Source of the DNA: Pseudomonas piscis
Lineage (GTDB): Bacteria > Pseudomonadota > Gammaproteobacteria > Pseudomonadales > Pseudomonadaceae
Direction of reading: 5' to 3'
Length of the DNA stretch: 64,000 bases
NCBI RefSeq assembly: GCF_009380155.1
Contig: NZ_WHUV01000004.1
Coordinates: 558,001 to 622,000, forward strand
The position numbers and the translations under genes are program-made. Under the pieces are notes generated by a model. The model searched no databases, was not told the origin of the DNA, and was given only the letters and a program-made list of their open reading frames with translations. Of this stretch, positions 15,767-22,414 are shown in pieces; position 1 is the stretch's first letter, and each line of letters opens with the position of its first letter.

Positions 15767-17170
15767 ATGCCTTCGGACAAAGCAGGCATAATACCGCGCC
15801 TTCGCCCGCGAAGCGTTTTTCCCACACTGCCGGTCACTCCTTTGAACCCACGTCCGCTGTCCACTGCCATCCGCCCCTCGGCCTGTCCGGGGTTGTTGCG
15901 TATCGTCCCGGCCCTGGACGGCGGTATCTGCCGGATCAAGCTGGCCGGCGGGGTCATCAGCGCGGCCCAGGCCGTGGCCGTGGCCGAGGCGGCGCAGGAG
16001 TTCGCCGGCGGGGTGATCGAGGCCACCAATCGCGCCAACCTGCAGATCCGTGGCATCGGCGACGAGCACCAGGCACTGATCGCCAAGCTGCTGGATGCAG
16101 GCCTGGGGCCGACCATAGCGGCCGGTGACGATGTGCGCAACCTGATGCTCAGCCCCAGCGCCGGTATCGACCGCCAGTGCCTGGTCGATACCCGGCCTCT
16201 GGCGGCGCAGATCCTGCACACCCTGCAAGGTCATTCACGGTTCCACGAGTTGTCGCCCAAGTTCGCCGTGCAACTGGACGGTGGCGAAGCCCTGGCCATG
16301 CTCCAGCATCACCACGATTTGTGGCTGGCGGCTTGCGAGCGAGAGGGCCAGCGGTTGCTGGCCTTCGGCCTGGCCGGTTGCCCGGTGGATGCGCCGTTGG
16401 CGGCGGTGCCGCTGGAGCAGGGCCATGACCTGCTGGTGGCGGTGCTGGAGGCGTTCCTCGACCTGGCGAGCCCCGAGCAGACCCGTATGCGGCACTTGCT
16501 GGCCCAGGTGCCGCTGGCGGAATTTCTGCTCCAGGTGCAACAGCGCCTGGGCGGCCCGCTGCTGAGCGTCGATGGCTGGCGCCGGCCGGCGGTCGTCGAG
16601 GGCTTGCACCTGGGAACTTATCCACAGGCCGTGGCCGGGCGGGTCTATGTCGGTGCGGTCGCGCCCCTGGGGCGGCTCGACCCGGGCATGCTCAAGGGGG
16701 CCGCGCAACTGGCCCTGCGCTATGGCGACGCCAGCCTGCGCCTGACGCCCTGGCAGAGCCTGCTGCTGCCCGACATTGCCGTGGCGGATGCCCCGGCGGT
16801 GACCGCTGGCCTGGCCGAGCTGGGTTTGCTTTGCCGTCCCGAGCAGGCCCTGGCCCACCTGATTGCCTGCACCGGCTCCAGCGGTTGCGCCAAGGCCCAG
16901 GCCGATACCAAGGGCGATGCGCTGCGCCTGGCGGCCCTGTTGCAGGCCCAGGGGCAGCAGGCGGCGGTACACCTTTCTGGCTGCCTGCGCACTTGCGCTG
17001 CGGCCCATGTAGCGCCCACCACCCTGTTGGCGGTGGCCCCGGGACGCTACGACTTGTATGTGCGCGACGCCACGCAGCCGGGGTTCGGCAGGCTGCGGGC
17101 GCGCAACCTTTCTATAGAAGCGGCACAAGCGCTGCTTGATGTCCGCCAACGGAGCCACCTTGATGATTGA
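15767..17170 (+). CDS. cobG: Precorrin-3B synthase
   Basis: Oxygen-dependent Fe-S flavin-independent monooxygenase of the aerobic B12 route, built like nitrite/sulfite reductases. Visible are RPSACPGLLRIVPALDGGICRIKL, GGVIEATNRANLQIRG, and the cluster cysteines CTGSSGC followed by SGCLRTC near residues 365-415. About 467 residues from the ATG at 15767. An in-frame TTG at 15842 (LNPRPLSTAIRPSACPG) would give the more usual family length, and a -10-like CATAAT at 15790-15795 lies between the two, so the TTG may be the real start. It heads the rightward cobG-cobH-cobI-cobJ operon. Confidence 0.9.
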   Translation: MPSDKAGIIPRLRPRSVFPTLPVTPLNPRPLSTAIRPSACPGLLRIVPALDGGICRIKLAGGVISAAQAVAVAEAAQEFAGGVIEATNRANLQIRGIGDEHQALIAKLLDAGLGPTIAAGDDVRNLMLSPSAGIDRQCLVDTRPLAAQILHTLQGHSRFHELSPKFAVQLDGGEALAMLQHHHDLWLAACEREGQRLLAFGLAGCPVDAPLAAVPLEQGHDLLVAVLEAFLDLASPEQTRMRHLLAQVPLAEFLLQVQQRLGGPLLSVDGWRRPAVVEGLHLGTYPQAVAGRVYVGAVAPLGRLDPGMLKGAAQLALRYGDASLRLTPWQSLLLPDIAVADAPAVTAGLAELGLLCRPEQALAHLIACTGSSGCAKAQADTKGDALRLAALLQAQGQQAAVHLSGCLRTCAAAHVAPTTLLAVAPGRYDLYVRDATQPGFGRLRARNLSIEAAQALLDVRQRSHLDD

Positions 17171-17789
17171 TTACATCCGCGACGGTCAGGAGATCTATCG
17201 CAACTCCTTCGCGATCATCCGCGAAGAAGCCAAGCTAGAACGCATTCCGGCCGACCTGGAAAAACTCGCGGTACGGGTGATCCACGCCTGCGGCATGGTC
17301 GAGGCCATCGATGGCCTGCAGTTTTCTGAAGGCGCCGGCAAGGCCGGGCGCGAGGCCCTGGCTGCTGGGGCACCGATCCTCTGCGATGCGCGGATGGTGT
17401 CCGAGGGCATCACCCGGGCACGGCTGCCGGCCAACAACCAGGTGATCTGCACCCTGCGTGACGAGAGCGTGCCGCAGCTGGCCCGCGAGCTGGGCAACAC
17501 CCGTTCGGCGGTGGCCCTGGAACTGTGGCGGCCCTACCTGGAAGGCAGCGTGGTGGTGATCGGCAATGCCCCCACCGCGCTGTTCTACCTGTTGGAAATG
17601 CTCGACGCCGGCGCACCTAAGCCAGCGCTGATCCTTGGCTTCCCGGTGGGTTTCGTCGGCGCTGCCGAATCCAAGGCGATGCTGGCCGCCGACAGCCGTG
17701 GCGTGCCGTTCGTGATCATGCAAGGCCGCCTGGGCGGCAGTGCCATGGCCGCCGCCGCCGTCAACGCCCTGGCCACGGAGATCGAATGA
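17163..17789 (+). CDS. cobH: Precorrin-8X methylmutase
   Basis: 208 residues; moves the C11 methyl group to C12, giving hydrogenobyrinate. The N-terminus MIDYIRDGQEIYRNSFAII and the active-site stretch VRVIHACGMVEAI (catalytic His) are diagnostic, as are ILCDARMVSEGI and GFPVGFVGAAESK. The ATG at 17163 follows GGAG and overlaps the end of cobG by 8 bases; upstream in-frame ATGs at 17136 and 17139 lie inside cobG. The stop overlaps the cobI start (ATGA). Confidence 0.95.
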   Translation: MIDYIRDGQEIYRNSFAIIREEAKLERIPADLEKLAVRVIHACGMVEAIDGLQFSEGAGKAGREALAAGAPILCDARMVSEGITRARLPANNQVICTLRDESVPQLARELGNTRSAVALELWRPYLEGSVVVIGNAPTALFYLLEMLDAGAPKPALILGFPVGFVGAAESKAMLAADSRGVPFVIMQGRLGGSAMAAAAVNALATEIE

Positions 17790-18520
17790 TGCAGCAACCT
17801 GGACGTTTGATCGGCCTCGGCGTGGGCCCTGGTGATCCGGAACTGATTACCCTCAAGGCCCTGCGCCTGCTGCGCGAGTCGCCGGTGGTGGCCTACTTCG
17901 TCGCCAAGGGGAAAAAGGGCAATGCCTTCGGCATCATCGAGGCGCACCTGCAGGAGGCGCAGACCCTGCTGCCGCTGGTCTACCCGGTGACCACCGAAGC
18001 GCTGCCGGCACCGCTGTCCTATGAGCAGGTGATCAGCGATTTCTACGACGAAGCCAGCGTGCAAGTGGCCGAGCACCTGGATGCCGGCCGCGATGTGGCG
18101 GTGATCTGCGAGGGCGACCCGTTCTTCTACGGTTCCTACATGTACCTGCACGACCGCCTGGCCGAGCGCTACCAGGCCGAAGTGGTGCCGGGGGTCTGCT
18201 CGATGCTCGGCGGCGCCTCGGTGCTGGGTGCGCCGTTGGTGTATCGCAACCAGAGCCTGTCGGTGCTGTCCGGGGTGCTGCCCCATGAGGAACTCAAGCG
18301 CCGCCTGGCCGATGCCGACGCGGCAGTGGTGATGAAGCTGGGGCGCAATTTCCCCAAGGTCCGCCAGGTCCTGGATGAGCTGGGGCTGGCGCAGCGGGCG
18401 CTGTATGTCGAGCGCGCGACCATGGCCAACCAGAAGATCGTGCCCCTGGACGAGGTGGAGCCGATGTCGTCGCCGTACTTCTCGTTGATCATCGTTCCCG
18501 GACAAAGGTGGCAAGGCTGA
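17786..18520 (+). CDS. cobI: Precorrin-2 C20-methyltransferase
   Basis: 244-residue SAM-dependent tetrapyrrole methylase making precorrin-3A. Motifs are GRLIGLGVGPGDPELITLKALRLL at the N-terminus, VICEGDPFFYGSYMYLHDRL and VVPGVCSMLGGASVLGAPL. The start is coupled to cobH (ATGA at 17786-17789), and the stop TGA shares its last base with the cobJ ATG (TGATG). Confidence 0.95.
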   Translation: MMQQPGRLIGLGVGPGDPELITLKALRLLRESPVVAYFVAKGKKGNAFGIIEAHLQEAQTLLPLVYPVTTEALPAPLSYEQVISDFYDEASVQVAEHLDAGRDVAVICEGDPFFYGSYMYLHDRLAERYQAEVVPGVCSMLGGASVLGAPLVYRNQSLSVLSGVLPHEELKRRLADADAAVVMKLGRNFPKVRQVLDELGLAQRALYVERATMANQKIVPLDEVEPMSSPYFSLIIVPGQRWQG

Positions 18521-20229
18521 TGGCGCGTTCGATTCCGGCCATCGTCATCCTTGGCCAAGGCAGCCTCGATACCGCGCGGCGGATCCAGCGCCTGTACCCC
18601 GACGCGCTGGTCTACGGCCTGGCCGAGCGCACCACGGGCGCCGACCGCAGTTACCAGGAGTTCGGCGCGACCCTGCGTCAGCTCTATCAACAAGACACGC
18701 CGATCATCGCCCTGTGCGCCGCCGGCATCGTGATCCGCACCCTGGCGCCGCTGCTGCTGGAGAAGGGCGCCGAGCCGCCGGTACTGGCGGTGGCCGAGGA
18801 CGGCAGCGCGGTGGTGCCATTGCTGGGCGGCCTGGGTGGGGTCAACGTCATGGCTCGCAAGATCGCTGCCGGCCTGGGCGTGGCGGCGGCCATCACCACC
18901 AGCGGTGAGCTGCGCTTCGGCACTTGCCTGCTCAACCCGCCCAGCGGTTATGCCCTGGGCGACCTGGAGCAGGGCAAGCGCTTTGTCTCCGACCTGCTGG
19001 GTGGCGAGAGCGTGCGCATCGAAGGCGCCGCGCCCTGGCTGGCCGAAGCCCGTTTGCCGGAGGATCGCGAAGCCCGGTTGACCATCCGGGTCGGTTCCGC
19101 CGAGCGCGAACCCGCGACCAACGAACTGCTGATCTACCCGCGCAGTGTTCTCATCGCACTCACTTGCAGGAACGAGCTTGCTCGCGATAGCGGGCTCGAA
19201 TTGGCCGAGCATCTGCGGGACGCTCTGCACCAGGCCGGGATCGCTCGCCAGTCCGTCGCTTGCCTGCTGGCCGCCGACAGTGAAATGGCCAGCCCGACCT
19301 TGCGTGACGCCGCCGCCGAGCTGGGCGTGCCGCTGCGTTTTGCCCCGGCGGCCAGCAGCGTGGCCGAGCTGGCGCAACAAGCGGTGCCGCAATTGCTGCC
19401 GCCCCTCAGTATGGGCGAGGACATCGCCATCGCCGTGGCCAGCGAACCCCTGGACCCGCAGCGGATCGGCCAGCCCCGTGGTCGCCTGGCCGTGATCGGC
19501 CTGGGGCCGGGCGCCGCCGAACTGATGGTGCCGGCGGTCAAGGCCGAGCTGGCCCGGGCCCAGGACATCCTCGGCTACGAAACCTATGTGCGCATGGCGG
19601 GCCCGTTCCGCGCCGACCAGATCATGCACTGCACCGACAACCGCGAGGAAATGCAGCGCGCCCGCCACGCCTTCGAGCTGGCGGCCCAGGGCCGTTCGGT
19701 GGTGGTGGTGTCGTCCGGCGATCCGGGCGTGTTCGCCATGGCCTCGGCGGTGCTCGAAGCCCTGCACGAATCCAGCGACCCGGCCTGGCACAACGTCGAC
19801 CTGGAGATCCTGCCCGGGGTGTCGGCCTCCCTGGCCACCGCCGCCCAGGCGGGCGCGCCACTGGGCCATGACTTCTGCGTGCTGTCGCTGTCGGACAACC
19901 TCAAGCCCTGGGACATCATCGAGAAGCGCCTGGACCTCGCCTCCCAGGCCGACCTGGTGCTGGCCTTCTACAACCCCATCTCCCGTTCCCGGCCGTGGCA
20001 ATTGGGCCGGGCCCTGGAGATCGTGCGCCAGCACCGCACAGCGCAAACCCCGGTGGTATTGGGGCGCGACATCGGTCGCCCGGGCCAGACCCTGCGCGTC
20101 ACCACCCTGGGCGAGCTGACCCCAGAGCAGGTGGACATGCGCACCATGGTGCTGGTGGGCTCCTCCACTACCTGCACCTTTGCCAAGGCGGATGGCGGCG
20201 AGTGGGTCTACACGCCGCGCTGGTACTAG
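18520..20229 (+). CDS. cobJ: CbiG-CobJ fusion: cobalt-precorrin-5A hydrolase-like domain plus precorrin-3B C17-methyltransferase
   Basis: 569 residues. The N-terminal half (about 1-315) is CbiG/CobE-like (ALCAAGIVIRTLAPLL; AEDGSAVVPLLGGLGGVNVMA; GVPLRFAPAASS). The C-terminal half (about 325-565) is the CobJ methylase (LAVIGLGPGAAELMVPA; ILGYETYVRM; VVVVSSGDPGVFAMAS; EILPGVSASLATAAQAGAPLGHDFCVLSLSDNL). It methylates C17 with ring contraction, and the N-terminal part may open the lactone. Codons at about 19164-19193 read through a REP-like sequence and encode TCRNELARDSG where the family has a short variable segment. It is the last gene of the rightward operon. Confidence 0.92.
   Translation: MARSIPAIVILGQGSLDTARRIQRLYPDALVYGLAERTTGADRSYQEFGATLRQLYQQDTPIIALCAAGIVIRTLAPLLLEKGAEPPVLAVAEDGSAVVPLLGGLGGVNVMARKIAAGLGVAAAITTSGELRFGTCLLNPPSGYALGDLEQGKRFVSDLLGGESVRIEGAAPWLAEARLPEDREARLTIRVGSAEREPATNELLIYPRSVLIALTCRNELARDSGLELAEHLRDALHQAGIARQSVACLLAADSEMASPTLRDAAAELGVPLRFAPAASSVAELAQQAVPQLLPPLSMGEDIAIAVASEPLDPQRIGQPRGRLAVIGLGPGAAELMVPAVKAELARAQDILGYETYVRMAGPFRADQIMHCTDNREEMQRARHAFELAAQGRSVVVVSSGDPGVFAMASAVLEALHESSDPAWHNVDLEILPGVSASLATAAQAGAPLGHDFCVLSLSDNLKPWDIIEKRLDLASQADLVLAFYNPISRSRPWQLGRALEIVRQHRTAQTPVVLGRDIGRPGQTLRVTTLGELTPEQVDMRTMVLVGSSTTCTFAKADGGEWVYTPRWY
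19164..19193 (+). repeat. REP-like sequence inside the cobJ reading frame
   Basis: TTGCAGGAACGAGCTTGCTC followed by GCGATAGCGG closely resembles the P. fluorescens-group intergenic REP (GGAGCGAGCTTGCTCGCGAT), including the CGAGC-TT-GCTCG hairpin. It is translated in frame between the two parts of the CbiG-like half. Confidence 0.6.
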
Positions 20230-20235
20230 AGGGGC

Positions 20236-20302
20236 AGCGGCAAGCTTCGAGCTTTGAGCGGCAAGCTGAAAACTTGCAGCTTGAGGTTTGGAGCTTGTCG
20301 CT
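20236..20302. terminator. Long imperfect hairpin between convergent cobJ and SMI1-like genes (AGCTT-type repeat)
   Basis: Arms of about 30 bases (AGCGGCAAGCTTCGAGCTTT and onward, against its imperfect complement ending TTGTCGCT) surround AAAA. Mismatches are mainly G/A or T/C changes that still allow G-U pairs. This AAGCTT/GCAAGCT-rich block is common between Pseudomonas genes. It probably acts as a two-way terminator. Confidence 0.6.
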
Positions 20303-20730
20303 TAGGGCTGCAAATACCAGGTGATAAATTCGAAGAAACCGGTCCATCTGGCGGCAATGCGGCCAGCGGTGAAGGCTTCCCAGTCGCCCAGGTCGAAATC
20401 CCAGACGCCGCCGCTGTCCTTGTCCAGCAAGTAGCCGCCTTCGCCTTGCAATGAGGTGAAGGCGATGAAGTTCTGCGGCAGCTCCCATACTTCATGAATG
20501 AACTCGGTACCTACAAGGATCTCTTCGCTGGGTTCGGCGATATTCATCAGCACTTCGTAGCTTGCACGGCTTGCGAAGTCGGCGGGGTGGTAAGCCAGGT
20601 AGATCTGTGCGAACTCGCTGTCCAGGGCAATGCCCAGTGTTGCCAGCGCTCGGGTGACCCCGGCGGTGTCTGGGCGCGGGCGGAAGCTGGGCTGGGCTTC
20701 GATCAGGGCGACCAACTGCGGGGGAATCAT
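20302..20730 (-). CDS. SMI1/KNR4-like protein, possible immunity protein
   Basis: 142-residue acidic soluble protein. Segments such as LGIALDSEFAQIYLAYHPADFASRASYEVLM, YLLDKDSGGVWDFDLGDWEAFTAGRIAARW and FEFITWYL fit the SMI1/KNR4 (SUKH) pattern, a fold frequent among immunity proteins of polymorphic toxin systems. No toxin gene lies next to it here. The ATG at 20728-20730 overlaps the stop of the upstream CPCC gene (ATGA), so the two are co-expressed. The family call is moderate; function is unknown. Confidence 0.6.
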   Translation of the reverse strand: MIPPQLVALIEAQPSFRPRPDTAGVTRALATLGIALDSEFAQIYLAYHPADFASRASYEVLMNIAEPSEEILVGTEFIHEVWELPQNFIAFTSLQGEGGYLLDKDSGGVWDFDLGDWEAFTAGRIAARWTGFFEFITWYLQP

Positions 20731-21269
20731 GGGTGGTCCTTGATGATAGGTGGCCATTTGTCCAGGGGCAGGCTGCCCTGGATCTGGGCAAAGTGTTCCC
20801 GGGCCTGGGCCAGGGTCTTGTGGTTGGGGCCGCTCAGCACATCCAGTGCCTGGCAGCCGTCGTCTTCCCAGTGGCACAGGCCGCAGATCTCGTATTCGCC
20901 ATGGGCGCCGAGGGTCAGGTAGCCACAGCAAGGGCAGGCCAATAGGGTTTCCACCGGGCCCTCGACCGGCTGGCGCGGGTAGCCGGCCTCGGCCAGGCAG
21001 CGGCTCAGGTAGGGGTTGCTGACGCCATGGTAGGCGGCGCGCAGGCTGACCAGGATCAGCGCATCGTAACGCGCGGGCTCGGCGTTTTCCGGCGGTTCCC
21101 GAGTCTGCATTTCCTCCCCCAGGCTGGCTGAGAGGGTGGCGAATTCCGGGGCTTCGGGGGCCAGGGTCCAGACGTTCAGCAGGTGATCGGCGCGTTCCTG
21201 CGCCGAGAGTGCGAGCAGGCGGTGCCGGCTCAAGCGGTCGATGGCCGCAGGGCGCGTCAGTGGCTTCAT
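20727..21269 (-). CDS. CPCC-type cysteine-rich protein
   Basis: 180 residues. The C-terminal part (about 108-160) carries the Cys_rich_CPCC pattern: ACPCCGYLTLGAHGEYEICGLCHWEDDG, with two paired-Cys knuckles that probably bind zinc. The N-terminal hundred residues are helical and lack a recognised domain. CPCC proteins are uncharacterised but often occur in immunity or recombination-hotspot contexts. It is coupled to the SMI1-like gene by ATGA. The ATG at 21267-21269 gives MKPLTRPAAID. Confidence 0.7.
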   Translation of the reverse strand: MKPLTRPAAIDRLSRHRLLALSAQERADHLLNVWTLAPEAPEFATLSASLGEEMQTREPPENAEPARYDALILVSLRAAYHGVSNPYLSRCLAEAGYPRQPVEGPVETLLACPCCGYLTLGAHGEYEICGLCHWEDDGCQALDVLSGPNHKTLAQAREHFAQIQGSLPLDKWPPIIKDHP

Positions 21270-21291
21270 GGGGCTGTGCTCGGTAAGGGAA

Positions 21292-21750
21292 TCAGCACGC
21301 CGGCCAGACCAGGGTCAGCTGATCCGGTCGCTCGATGGGGATGCAAACGCTGACCCCGCTGGTGGATTGGGCCTCTATATGCCGGTCGCGGATTCGCACC
21401 TGGGCGAAGGGGTTGGTTTCCCGGAGCACCAGCAGCCAGATCAGGCGCTGCGAGTCTTTCTCCTGCAGCGCCAGGAAGCCATCGCCGCCGTGGGCTGCGC
21501 ATTCGCCACCCAGGGCTTGCCAGGGCTCCGGGCCGTGGGCCGAACAGCCCAGGGTCGCCAGGCCTTCGCAGGCTTCTGCCGGTCGGTGATCCAGGGCCGG
21601 GAGCCACACCTTGTCCTGCAGGCGGCTTGCCCCGTGGGGCAACTCGAACAGGCAGTAGAAACCATTGCCCAGGATCAGGGTGTTTTCCCGCGGGTAGGCT
21701 TCGTCCAGCCATTGCTGCTGGATAAAGGCCTGGTCGGCGTTGTAGGGCAT
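21292..21750 (-). CDS. Hypothetical protein, 152 residues
   Basis: Soluble protein without signal peptide or membrane segment. Visible sequence includes NADQAFIQQQWLDEAYPRENTLILGNGFYCLFELPHG, a run with HGGDGFLALQEKD, and a C-terminal half predicted to be beta-rich (RLIWLLVLRETNPFAQVRI). I do not recognise the family. I chose the second ATG (21748-21750), which has GGA at a usable spacing; the ATG six bases earlier lies directly against it. Its start is 27 bases past the MarC stop and its stop is 22 bases before the CPCC gene, so the small genes may form one transcript. Confidence 0.7.
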   Translation of the reverse strand: MPYNADQAFIQQQWLDEAYPRENTLILGNGFYCLFELPHGASRLQDKVWLPALDHRPAEACEGLATLGCSAHGPEPWQALGGECAAHGGDGFLALQEKDSQRLIWLLVLRETNPFAQVRIRDRHIEAQSTSGVSVCIPIERPDQLTLVWPAC

Positions 21751-21776
21751 GGGCATTCCGTTGCGATGAGGGCTGG

Positions 21777-22373
21777 CTAGGGCACCAGGTAGCCGCGCAC
21801 CCCGGTGAAGATGATCTGCGCCGCCAGGGCACAGACGAACAGGCCCATCAACCGGCTGACGATCTGCAGGCCCTGGTCGCCGAGGATGCGCTCGATGCGG
21901 TTGGACAGGTACAGCACCACGCCCACCGTGAGGCTGGCCAGGGCGATGCTGAGGATGGCGGTGAGCTTGTCGTCCCAGTGTGGCTGGCTGACGCCCATTA
22001 CCAGCAGGGCGCCGATGGTGCCGGGGCCGACTGTCAGGGGAATGGTCAGCGGGACTATGGTCACGTCCTGCTGCACGTTGTCGGTCTGTACCGCCGACTT
22101 GCCCTGGGCCATGCCCAGGGCGGAGATGAACAGCACCGAGCCCGCGCCGATGCGGAACGCATCCACGGTGATGCCGAACACGCCGAAGATCACCCGCCCG
22201 AACAGGTACAGCAGCACACTGGAGACCAGGGTCGCTAGGGCGACTTTCCAGGCCAGGCGCCGACGCTCCTTGAGGGAGTAGCCACGGGTCAGGCTGATGA
22301 AGCACGAGAGGACGAAGAAGGGGCTGTAGAGCACCAGCATCTTCAGGTAAACGCTGAACAGCACGTGGAGCAT
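21777..22373 (-). CDS. MarC-family integral membrane protein
   Basis: 198 residues with six predicted membrane helices. Family landmarks are FFVLSCFISLTRGYS near residue 20, AGSVLFISALGMAQG and the conserved VPLTIPLTVGPGTIGALLVMG near residue 107. MarC proteins are widespread; their transport function is unresolved and the former link to antibiotic resistance was not upheld. It is 41 bases downstream of retS on the same strand. Confidence 0.9.
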   Translation of the reverse strand: MLHVLFSVYLKMLVLYSPFFVLSCFISLTRGYSLKERRRLAWKVALATLVSSVLLYLFGRVIFGVFGITVDAFRIGAGSVLFISALGMAQGKSAVQTDNVQQDVTIVPLTIPLTVGPGTIGALLVMGVSQPHWDDKLTAILSIALASLTVGVVLYLSNRIERILGDQGLQIVSRLMGLFVCALAAQIIFTGVRGYLVP

Positions 22374-22414
22374 GATGGAAGCTCACGACTAGGGAGGGCG
22401 AGCCAGAGTTTAAC

